A DNA stretch of 64,000 nucleotides from Warburgia ugandensis (Eukaryota > Streptophyta > Magnoliopsida > Canellales > Canellaceae): NCBI GenBank assembly GCA_035236585.1, contig CP141132.1, positions 81,024,880-81,088,879 on the forward strand, in the 5' to 3' direction. Made by a program: the position numbers and the translations under genes. The notes under the pieces are model-generated. The model worked only from the letters and a program-made list of their open reading frames with translations, ran no database searches and was not told where the DNA came from. Shown piece after piece: positions 34,832 through 46,144 of the stretch; position 1 is the first letter of the stretch, and each line of letters opens with the position of its first letter.

Positions 34832-37800
34832 ATGGAGATGTCTGCAGAATCAGAAGGAAATGCCCATAAATCTTCAATCAATAAGGGTGGACTCAAAACC
34901 ATGCCATTGATCATAGGTCTCTCTCTTTCTTATCGATGCATGCATGCTTGCATGAAAACCTGATGATACTTGTTGGAGAATTGTGATTTGAGGTTCAGTT
35001 TGATTGTCTTTCAGGTACTGAATCCGTCGAAAGGGTCGCCACTTCTGGGCTTCTATCCAACCTGATCACATACTTAATCAAAGAATATAACATGCCCATT
35101 GCTCGGGCTGCTAGTGTCCTTTTCATTTGGACGGCGACGACGAATTTCGTTCCGCTAGTGGGGGCATTTCTCGCCGATTCTTACTGGGGTCGATTTCGTA
35201 CCATCGTCTTCGGATCCATTGCAACCCTTCTGGTAAGCAACCCAGCTGCTTCTTGCACATTTTTCATTTTTATTTTCTTTTTTCCTACTAGATTAATTAA
35301 TTGCTAATCAGTATTACTTAGTAATATGAGTTCTGATAAATAAATAAAAAACAGTTCGGTTCACAAAGCTCTCGCCTATGCAGAGTTTGAGAAAGAGGTG
35401 GATCACACAGGTCTATGACCCACAGCTTTGTCTTACATTTTTGCAAGAAGCTATTTCCACTCCTCGAACCCTTGACCTTAAGCTATTACTATTATAACTC
35501 TACTATTGCACCAAAGCTCCTCTTCTAATATGACTCTATTAAGATGGATGAAAATTGTTTCAATGGCAAGATGTGATTAGCTCTAACCCAAGTAGAACAT
35601 GTGAAGGTAGCTAGACATTGGTTGGACCAAATAGTGATCATTTGGGAATATTATTCTTGTTTACTCGAGCTAAATTTGACGCATTTTTGTATGAAGGGGA
35701 TCCTCCTTTTGGATGATCCAATCTATTTATCAGATTGCTCCTGCATGGGATATCATGCTGAGAAAAAATCACGACCACTGGATGATTGTAGCATCCTAAA
35801 AATCTTGAACATGATAGAAGCTGTGGATCCTATAGATGTTGCTGCCAATTTGACTTTGATAAGATATTTTCGACCGTTGATCTATCCATCCTTGCGTAGA
35901 TTCAGCAGAGGACAGAACTATTGATATCTGCTGAATTTAATCCTACATTCTTATGAGATTAGAAACGTGTGGGTTGGATGTTGATGGTCTAATAGATAAC
36001 AAATCTCGAGCAAATTGCTGATCCCCATGAGGAGCTGGAAATACAGTGGAGCTCGTTTTCTTAAATGATCACAACCATTGATTTTCTCGGAGTACTTAGG
36101 ATGGCCGTACATCAAAATTCTCTTATATTGGACAAATCTAAGTCTTTGTCTTCATAAAAGCTCTATTGATGAATGGAACTGTTTTCTTATCAATCTCTAA
36201 CCGTCCATTTAAAATTCGGAGAATTATAGGACTTCAATTTCATGAGGAATCGAATTTAGGGTTCATGGTTCATCTGTGGCATATCCTACGAGATGAACAG
36301 TTGAGATCAGTAAGCAGTGCTCAACCATTAATAATATGCTCTTGCTAAATTAAGCCTCTTAAATTAACGGCTTAGATGTCTGTAACAGGGGGCCACCTTA
36401 CTTTGGACAACGGCCATGATTCCTGGAGCGATACCAGAAATGGGCAAATCGGCAAGTTCATCACACTTGGCTCTCCTATTTTGTTCTCTCATCCTCATGG
36501 CAATCGGGACCGGTGGCGTTAGGCCCTGTTCTTTAGCCTTTGGTGCTGATCAGCTGGCCCCACGAACCCATCTAAAGAAATCAACGGTTTTGCAGAGCTT
36601 CTTCAACGGGTACTTCGCTTGCATGGGCGCTTCCACCATGCTCGCCGTGACAGTGATCGTCTATATTCAGGAGCATATGGGATGGAAAGTTGGATTGGGA
36701 CTTCCTGCTGGCTTAATTTTGTTAGCCGTAGTTTTCTTCCTTATTGGATCACCATTGTACATCAAAATCAAGGCTAAAAAGAGCTTGTTTACTGGACTTG
36801 CTCAAGCCATCGTCGCAGCTGTTAAAAACAGGCATCTTGATTTGCCACCCAAGGACGAAGACGGGTGCCATTATCATTCTCAAGGGTCAAATTCCGTTCT
36901 TCCCACGAACAAGCTGAGGTATTAACACGTTCTTCTATTTTTTCCCTTTAATATAATTTTCCCACGCAGATGGAAAGCCTTAAAAGGCAGTCTTGCCACA
37001 AGGTAAAATTGTCGACTTTGAAGTTGTGAGTTCAAGGAGTGAAAACAGCATTTTGAAAAAATTGTAAAGTAAGGCCGCATATTACAGACTCTTATGATCC
37101 ATCTTTTTTTCGGATCTGTAGAGGTGAGAGTTTTCGTATACTGGAGCTGTCCTTTTTTTAGACCCAAAGCCTTGGTGCAACAATAAAGTTGTCGTTTTGT
37201 GATTAAGGTCACGAGTTTAAAGTGTGAAAACTACTTGCAAAAATATAAGGTAAAGGTGTATACAGTAGCTTCGAGCACCGAACTGCACTTTTTAATACAA
37301 TTTCCTTGTATAGAGAATAGCATTGAAATAATTACTGATAATTAAACTTATTGATCATCTCCAGGTGCCTAAACAAAGCTTGCATCACAATAAATCCTCA
37401 CAGGGACTTAAACGCCGATGGATCAGCTTCAAATCCATGGAATTTATCCACGGTGGAGCAAGTAGAAGAACTCAAATCACTGATCAGATTGTTGCCGATG
37501 TGGTCCACAGGAATCACAATTGCATTAACCATCAACCAGTTCTCGTTCTCGGTCGTCCAAGCGAACACCATGGACCGCCACATCGGCCCGCATTTTGAAA
37601 TTCCCGGAGGATCGTTCGGCGTGTTTACACTCGTCACCGTTACAATATGGATAGCCATCTACGACCGAATTATCGTTCCCCTAGTCCGGAGAATCACCGG
37701 AAGACAGAGTGGAATTGCCCTTAAACAAAGAATGGGGATCGGACTGCTGCTATCGATCATGGCCATGGCGGTTTCCGGTATCGTCGAGAGTGTTCGGAGA

Positions 37801-38280
37801 AGAAGAGCAATCGAGCAAGGGTTATCGGAAAATTGGCAAGCTAAAGTGGACATGTCGGCCATGTGGCTGATTCCACAGTACTGTCTTACCGGTTTAGGCG
37901 AGGCTTTTAATTTGATAGGGCAAATTGAGTTCTATTATTCGGAGCTTCCCCAGAGTATGTCTAGTATTGCTATTGCTCTTTTCTCTTCCGGATTGGGCAT
38001 TGGAAACCTTATGGGGTCAGTGATAATAGCGGTTTTGGATGAACTGAGCAAGAAAGGAGGGAAAGAGAGTTGGGTTTCAAATAACCTAAATAAGGGCCAT
38101 TATGACTACTACTATTGGGTTCTTACTACAATGAGTGGTATAAATTTCCTATACTTTCTTTTATGCTGCTGGGCTTATGGGCCTAGTAAAGAAGATGTGG
38201 AGACAGTGCTGAAGGGTGGGGAAGAAAAGAAAGAGGAGGAAGAGGAGGAAAGGTCTCAAGAAATCCCTCTAATGGCTTGA
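34832..38280 (+). CDS. NPF (NRT1/PTR) family transporter, NPF1-like, copy 2
   Basis: Exons 34832-34916, 35015-35232, 36389-36918 and 37365-38280 give 582 aa. Exons 1 and 2 have exactly the lengths of copy 1. The proton-coupling motif is intact (ESVER), followed by LLSNLITYLIKEYNMP, PLVGAFLADSYWGRFRT, GTGGVRPCSLAFGADQ, QSFFNGYFACMGASTM, MGWKVGLGLPAG, CLNKACITINP, TVEQVEELKSLIR, MWLIPQYCLTGLGEAF and NNLNKGHYDYYYWVL. The cytosolic tail is acidic and Lys-rich (EEKKEEEEEE). After the third helix the loop is shorter than in copy 1, which has PGAKPPPCDRALGAC where this copy has PGAIPEMGKSA. Intron 2 (1.2 kb) contains an inverted Au SINE; intron 3 contains a pair of Au SINEs. Role: proton-coupled transporter of nitrate or other small solutes by family; substrate not deducible. 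The donor of exon 1 (G|GTCTCT) is weaker than usual but is supported by alignment with copy 1. Confidence 0.93.
35345..35522 (-). mobile_element. Au SINE copy 8, in NPF copy 2 intron 2
   Basis: Inverted copy: CACAAAGCTCTCGCCTATGC, GAGAAAGAGGTGGATCACAC, TTACATTTTTGCAAGAAGC and TATTGCACCAAAGCTCC on the plus strand. A short TAATATGA match on both sides is too weak to call a target duplication. Confidence 0.85.
36963..37160 (+). mobile_element. Au SINE copy 9, first of a dimer in NPF copy 2 intron 3
   Basis: Diverged copy (GAAAGCCTT.. AAGTTGTGAGTTCAAGGAG .. GATCCATCTTTTTTTCGG .. GGAGCTGTCCTTTTTT). It is followed directly by copy 10. The sequence just before it (TTTAATATAATTTTCC, 36947-36962) resembles that just after copy 10 (TTTAATACAATTTCC, 37291-37305). 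Confidence 0.8.
37161..37290 (+). mobile_element. Au SINE copy 10, second of a dimer, internally deleted
   Basis: Starts AAAGCCTTGGTGCAACAATA, keeps box B (GGTCACGAGTTTAAAG) and the TACTTGCAAAAATATAAGG core, lacks the CCTTCCCCAGACCC segment and ends TCGAGCACCGAACTGCAC. Confidence 0.8.
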
Positions 38281-38470
38281 GTTTCATTTGTGTATTTACT
38301 ACTGTATACTAATGGTTTAAGCTGTTAAAATTGAAGACTCTCGGACGATCATGTAATCTCTTTATAGATATGTATCTGCCTTCTTATCTTGATCCAAATT
38401 CAATCTTTTAGATTGAATGGAATAATAGTCCTTTCTTTTAGTATACATTAGTAAACAGCATGTGCATGTG

Positions 38471-38615
38471 TATGTGACCTTGCGGTCATAGGTTCAAGGC
38501 ATGGAAACAGCCTCTTACAAATGTAAGGTAAGGCTGTGTACTTTAGGTCCTTGTAGTCCACCACTTCTCCAGATCTTGCATGGGTGGGAGCTTCGTGCAC
38601 TAGGACTACCCTTTT
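38471..38615 (+). mobile_element. Au SINE copy 11, 5' truncated
   Basis: Begins inside the tRNA-like head (GTGACCTTGCGGTCATAGG) and ends GCACTAGGACTACCCTTTT. Flanked by ATGTGCATGTG (38460-38470 and 38616-38626). Confidence 0.85.
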
Positions 38616-38751
38616 ATGTGCATGTGCATTGAGTGAGAGAAAGTGTCTGCAGCCCATCTTAGTCAGGAGCAAAACAACATTGTAAACTATTTAGGTCTTT
38701 AGAACCAGTGGCCCATTGGTAATTTGTATCATTTAGCGAGGGGCTGGTGAG

Positions 38752-38937
38752 GAAGGGGAGCCTCATCGCAACAGTAAATTTGTTGTCACGTGACTTTGAG
38801 GTCACGGGTTTAAGGTATGAAAACAATCTCTTGCAAGAATGCAAGGTAAAATCAGTGTGCTATGGACTGTTGTAGTCTCACCCTTCCACAGACTTTGCAT
38901 AAGCGGGAGCTTCGTGCACCAGGGCTGCTCTTTTAAT
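38752..38937 (+). mobile_element. Au SINE copy 12
   Basis: Full-length copy (GAAGGGGAGCCTCATCGC to CACCAGGGCTGCTCTTTT). Perfect 14-bp duplication GAGGGGCTGGTGAG (38738-38751 and 38938-38951). Confidence 0.93.
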
Positions 38938-39985
38938 GAGGGGCTGGTGAGAAAAAGCAAGGGGGCATAAAGAATCTTTTCCAAATGGAGAAAACTTCTA
39001 AAGAATAAAGACTTATTAGCTTAGAGAAAATAACAGGAAGTTTCTTAACCAATACATGAATTAACCTATGCTCACAATACCAAAAAAAAATAAAAAAAAT
39101 TTCAAGAAATGAGGACAAATGCGTTGTGTTATTCATATCCTTGCTATGCTTAGTTTCTTTTATCTTTTCATTTACTCTATTTTTCTGTTTTGCTTTTTTA
39201 AATTTAATCCCAAGATCTTAGAAAATCAAGGCAAATCTCCTACAAATTTTTTTTATTTATAAAAAAGTAGTATATATAAAGCAAATACCCCTCATACAAA
39301 TAGGCGATGAATTTATGAAGAGGGGTGTTTGCTTAAATTTATATATAGCAAGTATAGATATAAGATATCATATATTGATTACTTTTGATACTCTTTGTAT
39401 ACTTAGATGCATGGAGCGAATACATGAAAAATAGGTAGGAGGGCATTTTGAGAATAGACGAAAAGGTATTTGGAAAATGTAAAAGTTTGTAGAAAAGATT
39501 GATTTTCACTAAGAGGACATTACCATGGCTAGAGTTCAAATGCCATTTTACCCTAAATATATACGATTCTAATTGATTTGTGCAGGCTAAAGTTTACCAC
39601 TAATAAATGTGAGAATTTGCTATTAAATACATAGCATTCTGATCTCACACATGCACGTGCACATGTTCGTGACCAGAGAATTTTGATGTATCTCAGAACC
39701 CAAACTCTTTCAAAGGAGTCAAAATACTCAATAGGATCAAGAGATGAGAGAATTAAGAACAATAACCAGAAAAAATGAATTTAATCAATAATAAATGTAT
39801 CGAAAATTTTAACATTTTTTACGAGAGGTAGATGACTCTTGAACTAGTCACTCAAATTAGAGACTCCTGCTGCCATTGTGCTTGACTGCTTTGGTGCAAT
39901 ACAACATTTTTTCGTAGCAAAAAAAGCAAATACAACAGTTGAGATAGCCTTGCAATGCAAATCCAGCATCTGTCTAGCTTGTCTT

Positions 39986-40174
39986 TAGAAAGGGAGCCTT
40001 CGTGCAACGGTAGAGTTATTATCTTGTGACTTTGTAGTCACAGGTTCAAAGTGTGAAAACAGCTTCTTACAAAAATATAAGGTAAAGTTGGTTATTATAG
40101 ACTCTTGTAGTTCGCCCCTTCCCCAAACCCTGCATAGGCAGAAACTTCGTGCATTGAGCCTGCCCTTTTTTTGA
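39986..40174 (+). mobile_element. Au SINE copy 13
   Basis: Full-length copy (GGGAGCCTTCGTGCAACGG to GAGCCTGCCCTTTTT). Flanked by CTAGCTTGTCTT (39974-39985) and CTAGTTTGTCTT (40175-40186). Confidence 0.9.
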
Positions 40175-40644
40175 CTAGTTTGTCTTCGTACAGAGATAGC
40201 ATTGATCTAATTACTCTCTTATTTTTAAATTTTTTAGAACGAAAATATGAAATTACAAGAAAGGAAAAGAGAGAAATACTAGTATAAAGCACGATAACGC
40301 ACTCTCAAAGGTGCAAGGGCCTCACATATCATAGATTCATGTCATTCATTTGACTCTCTAAAATATAATTTGTTCGATGCCACGGACTCCTTATTAGTTT
40401 GAATTTTTTGCCATGAAATATCCAAAATTTGAAGACTCGGATGAACGTTATGTAATTTGAAGAATAAAACAGAACACCTAATTGAGGAAAGCGCTGAGCT
40501 GCAAGGAAATCCAGGCCGTTGGAGTACATTAGTATTGCTTTCTTTTTATTCTGTTTTTAGTTGTAAGATGGATGGTAGTAAGTACAGAAAAACCAACGGC
40601 AGGATCATTCAAAGTCATTTTAGGTACATGGCTTATTTATAGCA

Positions 40645-40826
40645 AAAAGGGAGAGCCTTGGCGCAAAGGTAAAAGTTATCGTTGTGTAACCTTGAGGTCA
40701 TAGGTTCACGGGTGAAAACAGTCTCTTATAAATATAAGATAAGGCTGTGTACTTAGGCTCTTGTAGTTTACCCTTCTCCAGACCCTACATAAGCGGGAGT
40801 TTCGTGTTGGAGCTGGCCTTTGCTTG
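40645..40826 (+). mobile_element. Au SINE copy 14
   Basis: Copy with a well-kept box A (AGCCTTGGCGCAAAGG), box B (GGTCATAGGTTCACGG), CTCCAGACCCTACATAAGCG and a diverged 3' end (GGAGCTGGCCTTT). No clear duplication. Confidence 0.87.
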
Positions 40827-41173
40827 TTTTTGGGTTGGGCTATAGCAAGCCCCTTGATGCGAACGGTTTTGATTATGAAAAAAAACAAAAGAAGTAGGAC
40901 CCACATGTTACCTCCAAATGAGGTGGGTAATAGCGGTGAAGGGACGTGAGAGTTAATCATTTTCCAAAACAGTAAACACCTTTTCGTACTTATTTACCAA
41001 AAATGAAAACAATATACCATTTCCTACTCTGCCTTATCAACTGCCTTCCAAAAGTTCCCAAAGTGACGGGTAGTGGAAAGCCGTTCCTCCACTATATTCA
41101 ATCTCAGCCGTCGATTCTGATGCCACTAAAAATTACGGAAATAAAAAGACAAAAAGAACTCTTCAGTTTCTCA

Positions 41174-41182
41174 CTATATAAG
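41174..41182 (+). promoter_or_regulatory. TATA box of the peroxiredoxin gene
   Basis: CTATATAAG lies about 110 bp before the start codon in a context (TCTCACTATATAAGTCC) typical of plant core promoters. A start site near 41205-41215 and a CT-rich leader of about 75 nt are inferred. Confidence 0.6.
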
Positions 41183-41284
41183 TCCGACAAACCGGAGGCG
41201 TTGGGACATCCTTCTCTCTCGCCCGAAACTGCTGTTTTCCCCGCATTTCCCCACCGTCCGATCAAACTTCCCCCAGCGAAATCA

Positions 41285-44200
41285 ATGGCTCCGATTGCAG
41301 TTGCTGACTCCCTCCCCGATGGAACTCTCTCTTACTTCGATGACGAAGACAAGCTTCAACAGGTTTCCATGCATTCCCTCGCCGCCGGCAAGAAGGTCAT
41401 CCTTTTCGGAATTCCAGGGGCATTTACTCCCGTTTGCAGGTAATTTCTCACAGTTTTTTGGTTATTTTTGCTCCATTTTTATGATGCTCTGGAAATGGAA
41501 AATCATTTAGTAGCTTTTGGTTTGTGTTCTACGCAATGAAACTGGTGGTTTTTGTTGTAAATTAGGGTTCAAAATTTTTCACTTTTTTTTTCTTCTTATT
41601 TTTCGGCATTGATGTGGTTGATTATCTCGTGTAGATTTGAGAAAATGGGTATGATTAATATTATCTGCACTTCGTGAATTTTTTTATCAATTTTGATTGA
41701 TAACTTCTGATTTTTGCTTGGTTTCTAGCAAATCATGGAGCCAAATGGGTCCTTATTTCCTTTTATTTTTACTTGGGAAATGAAACGGAGACGTGGTGTC
41801 GTGTCATGGAAGTATAAGATTTGTGGTTGTATTTGAGAAATTGTCTGAGGATATTTCCGTCATTAAATAAATACTATTATTTGCATGCACATTAAAGTGG
41901 ATTGTCTTCTGAACGAAGAAATTTCTGCAAGGAATAAATTTTATATGTTTTATTTTCTGACTGAAGACCAATTACCCCCTTTATCTGGGTAAAGTCTCTT
42001 ATGTCCCTGTCCAGGGGCAAAAAATATTCATTTCGTACAGTTAAACAGTAAGGCTTGACTATTATGATCATTTTGACCATGCACGTCTTTTATATGTCAA
42101 GTTTTTTCCTATCCATCTATTGCTAATTGCTGGGTCAGATTAGTCATTTTGTTTATCTAATTCTTTAATTAATTTATATTTAATTATTTGCTTTGGTTGG
42201 CAGCACGAAGCACGTGCCAGGTTTCATTGAACGTGCAGAGGAGCTGAAATCAAAGGATGTTGGCGAAATTCTATGCATTAGCGGTATTTTCTTAATTTTG
42301 TGTTTCTTTTCATATACCTGCTTTGCTATTTTTATCATTTATACATAGAGTTTATTGCTTTGGTGGGTGAGTTGTTGGATGAAATACGACAAAATAAAGC
42401 GTGTGAATAACAATACCACCCTTTTGATCTATATATTTCAATCATCAATGCTAAATTAATATTTGCATGATGAGCTCCATCTTTAGATGATCCGACCCTT
42501 TCATCTCATTTATACGGCTTTGGATGTCTGTGGGATCAAAATTCGTAAGGATTCGATGATTTGAGCATGGGAGAGATTGTACTTTTGTTTCGAGGAAAAT
42601 GGACAGATTAGAAACTTTGAATGAAAACAGTCTAAATTCACTCCTAAAGACAAAGTTTTAGGATGCTAGAAATATCCGATGATCGAAATTTCTGCTTGGA
42701 GATATCTGAAAGCATAGCAATCAGATGAATAGGTTGGATAGTCTAATAAGTCCCCACCATGAAAATGATTTGCAATCCTTGTCTAGTTGTTAAACAGTCC
42801 TTTGGTAAAAAATTGTCTGATGCCATGTGTATAGGACGCCAGTACGGTGACCTGTGAATTTTGGTGAACACCTTGAGTAAAAGTGTCTTATTGTACACAA
42901 AACTTTCTTATCCTGGAAGCTACTGCATATGCATATGCGAGATCTAAAGGAAGTGGTGGTCCATGAGAGTCTATAGTATACAGCCTTATCTTGTATTTTG
43001 CAAAAAACTGTTTTCATGTCTAGAACTAGTGACCTCAAGAGTGATAATCTCAACAGGAAACTGCAAGGGTAAAGAGCAGTACACATTTGATGTGGACCTC
43101 GAATCTGCTTCCTATCATCTAACCTGAGAGATGCCTCTTTTCATCAAATCACTAGGTTACTGGGCTTTCTGTGAACAGGCCATAAGGCTATACCTGACCA
43201 ATTGCTGATAGAGGTCCCGGAGACAATCGGCAGCAAGCAGTGCTATATACTTATGGTGGGATTATTTGACCAAGTGAAAGAAAACAAAGGAAAAGGACCT
43301 GCATTTTGGAGAGAGATGCTGATGTGGATAACTACTATTAGCTGTATCCCGGACTTGCAGATGCTAGCACAAGTAAAACTTATAATGCCCCGTATGCCTG
43401 ACAAGTGAGAATTCGGGTCATCTCAGTGCACAAAGCTCTTTTCTATGTAGGGTTTGGGAAAGAGGTAGATCACATGGGTCTATAGTACGCAGTCTTACCT
43501 TGTATTTTTGCAAGAAGCTATTTTTACGAATTGAACGCGTGGCCTCAAGACCACACGATGACAACTTTTACCGTTGCGCTAAGGCTCTCCTTCACAAGTG
43601 AGAATTCATTAGACCTGTAAATCAGCATTAAGCAGGATTGCTGGCATTGTTTTGGCAATGCCATAGTCTCTTTGTTAAATGGGTCTCTGGTGGTAGCGTT
43701 ACTGTTTGGTTGATATTACAGTTCACGTCCATGGGCAGTCCTAAGTTCCTAACCATCTGAAGGGTCCCCCAGTTCTCATTACAGATTGTATATGTGAAAT
43801 GGAGATCATTAGATTATTGGTTTGACTCTCACTAAGTCCTGTTTCATTTTGGGACTCTCACAAGTCCTGTTTCCATGTCTTGTATCCGTGACTTCAAAGT
43901 CACACGATGACAGCTTTATCACTGCTCTAAGTTTTTCAACTGCTAGATAATTGCTAGCCTTGGTTTATGAATGTCTGTTGACGAATGTTGTGAAGCCTGA
44001 TAGATGGTTTGGTTGATTAGAGAACCTGGTTTCTTTTCAAGACTTCTATTGTTTGCAAAAGCTTGCGCATTAACTCTATTTTTGTTGTGTTGCAGTTAAC
44101 GATCCCTTTGTGATGAAGGCATGGGAAAAGACGTTCCCAGAGAACAAGCATGTCAAGTTCCTTGCCGATGGCTCCGGCACGTACACCAATGCTCTTGGGC

Positions 44201-44349
44201 TAGAGATTGATCTCTCCGAGAAAGGACTTGGCACCCGCTCAAGGAGGTTCTCTCTTTTGGTTGATGACCTTAAGGTGAAGGTGGCGAATCTCGAACAGGG
44301 TGGCGAATTCACCGTCTCCGGTGCCGATGAGATCGTTAAGGCACTCTGA
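41285..44349 (+). CDS. PRXIIB: Type II peroxiredoxin, cytosolic
   Basis: Exons 41285-41439, 42204-42283 and 44096-44349 encode 162 aa, the usual length of cytosolic plant PrxII. The protein starts [15 protein letters not shown] with no transit peptide. The peroxidatic cysteine is in PGAFTPVCS (residue 51), split by the first intron, and the resolving cysteine is in EILCIS (residue 76), the classic type II pair. The C-terminal part has [26 protein letters not shown] and [13 protein letters not shown]. Such enzymes reduce hydrogen peroxide and alkyl hydroperoxides using thioredoxin or glutaredoxin. Intron 2 (1.8 kb) has collected at least two Au SINEs and a fragment, all inverted relative to the gene. 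B-type naming rests on length and lack of a targeting peptide; close paralogues C and D cannot be told apart here. Confidence 0.95.
42915..43060 (-). mobile_element. Au SINE copy 15, in peroxiredoxin intron 2
   Basis: Inverted partial copy: TGAGAGTCTATAGTATACAG, CCTTATCTTGTATTTTGC, AAAAAACTGTTTTCATGTC, ACTAGTGACCTCAAGAG. The tRNA-like 5' head is lost. Confidence 0.8.
43085..43180 (-). repeat. tRNA-like fragment of the second SINE-type family
   Basis: On the minus strand CAGTAACCTAGTGATTTGAT is followed by AGAGGCATCTCTCAGG and GCAGATTCGAGGTCC, which read as box A and box B. It resembles the fragments at 8216 and 28472. Confidence 0.35.
43415..43593 (-). mobile_element. Au SINE copy 16, in peroxiredoxin intron 2
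   Basis: Inverted full-length copy (GTGCACAAAGCTCTTTTC to CCGTTGCGCTAAGGCTCTCC). Perfect 14-bp duplication ACAAGTGAGAATTC (43401-43414 and 43594-43607). Confidence 0.93.
43860..43940 (-). mobile_element. Au SINE fragment 17
   Basis: Only the inverted head survives: CCATGTCTTGTATCCGTGAC, TTCAAAGTCACACGATGACA, GCTTTATCACTGCTCTAAG. No duplication. Confidence 0.6.
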
Positions 44350-44559
44350 GGATCATTATGCCTCTTGCTTTAGTATTACCTAGTTTGTTGTCGATGTTTA
44401 GGTCGTTTTGGTGGTATTAACCACAATTTTGAATAAGTTAAACTGTTATCGGAGCTGTTTGATGTTGTTTTTCATAGGATTTGAATGAAAAAGTATGGCT
44501 ATATTACTTGTGTCCTTTTAATTGTTGAATGTGTTTTGTAATTTGAAGGGGTAAAAAAG

Positions 44560-44690
44560 GTAGTTTCGGTGCACGAAGCTCCCGTGTATACAGGGGCTGG
44601 GGAAGGGGAGTACTACAAGGTCACACGATCTATGACTTCAAGGTCACACAACCACAACTCTACTGTTGTGCAAAGGTTCCTCAATTTAAA
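44560..44690 (-). mobile_element. Au SINE copy 18, internally deleted
   Basis: Inverted copy: GGTGCACGAAGCTCCCGTG, GGGGCTGGGGAAGGGGAG, then directly the head (ACTTCAAGGTCACACAACC, CTGTTGTGCAAAGGTTCC). The middle of the element is missing. Confidence 0.8.
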
Positions 44691-45018
44691 AGGATCATCA
44701 AGAAAATACTCTTCTGACACCGCCATGCAATATCTTCAGATCAAGTGTTGGACCATCAGAATCTAATCTATTACATGGTGTTTGCGCCCGTAAATTTAGG
44801 ATTTAGATGTACTAATCCAACCTGCTCACCTTCCAGGTTGCTTCTTACATCAGCCGTGCACCAGAAAACTTCTGCATTCGATGATCCTAATCACCATTTT
44901 TCTGCAGATGGATGGCTTAAAAGTTTAAACGATAAAAAGGAAAAGTCTCGAACCTATCGGACTGTTAACATCATGTAATAAAAAAGATTGGTTCTATCTA
45001 TGCTCGTCATTGGTTCCT

Positions 45019-45170
45019 ATTTGGTTGGCAGGAAATGGATAAAAATTAATTTTTATTTATTTTATTTTTTTAAAGGGAGTTCTTCATAAAAAATGTTTTA
45101 AGGCTTGAAATTGAATTAGGCCAAAGACCCAAAAGTTTTACACCTTGAATCAGGGCGTAATTCGATTTTT
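45019..45170. mobile_element. hAT-like MITE fragment
   Basis: ATTTGGTTGGCAGGAAATGG matches the terminal repeat of the MITE at 7854-8059; TTAAGGCTTGAAATTGAATT matches its interior. The other end is not recognisable. Confidence 0.45.
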
Positions 45171-46144
45171 GCATCCGTCTTAACTTAAGAAGCTATTACT
45201 TGGGTATGGGAACTTAGCTTTCATCTCCTCTTCTTGCTGAAATCAGGTAATCAACAACCCCAAAGAATAAAGCGATTCTTCTGGCTTGAGTTGTTTGGAC
45301 CTCATTAAAATCTGTTAATCAGATCCGAAAGATCAAGATGCTTTTATCATTGTCTATGAAAATAAATAGCAATTAACGGTTCCAAATCGTTGGTGATCAC
45401 ATGTGAGTTTAGCTGTGCATGGTTAGTGGGATAGACTGAATTCATGCGCCTTATGCATAGGCTGGATCAAATCCGGTTCGGGCCAATAATTTGCCAATCC
45501 ATGAGGATGATGTAAAAGCTAGACAGAGGATCAGCAATGAGCACCTCAAGGTTAATGCATTTGATGGTGGCTGGGGCTACTGTGATCATCATTTTATGTG
45601 CCAAATATTTCTACCAGGGTATCCTGCATAGTTATTCAGTCTACTGCAGCTTAATTATGGGCCAACCAGCTATGAACTCTCTCTTGCCTGTGAACGAACC
45701 ATTCTAACCCGATTGAACAAAACTCGCCGAATCAACTCCTCTCGTAACTGCTTTCCAATTCATGTCCGAGTAACAAATTCGCTAACACTAGCATGAACAG
45801 GACCGAGTTATTGAAATACTCAAGCAAGCTAAATCAGATCAACTCCTGCTGCCCAACCACACACTCTATCATCAGCATTTGCTCAAGCTACATATGCTGC
45901 AAGCATGTTTCGATTGAGCATCCAACACTAGGTTCAGGATTCTGGGTGAAAAGTGGTTAAGCATAATCTGAAGAGGAATGCGTTGTGATCGATCTGCATG
46001 AATGCTCACAAGGATAAGAAACCACGAATGAAGTTATCGGTGGATTAGGTATCGTTCACAACAGTAAGACAGCTTAGAATTAGGCAAACATTTTCAAAAG
46101 GAGTTCCTATACGTTGGATGTGCTGAAGATTATAAGTGAAGGTT

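Larger units (their letters stand above)
38281..41173. other. Intergenic region between NPF copy 2 and peroxiredoxin, SINE-rich
   Basis: Four Au SINEs, all in plus orientation (38471-38615, 38752-38937, 39986-40174, 40645-40826), in otherwise AT-rich DNA. No gene. The longest open frames on the minus strand are shadows of the SINEs. Confidence 0.6.

Noticed and set aside
40986-41284. In-frame open sequence upstream of the peroxiredoxin ATG (MKTIYHFLL..)
   Set aside because: A TATA box lies inside it and the family starts at MAPIAV; the upstream part is promoter and leader.
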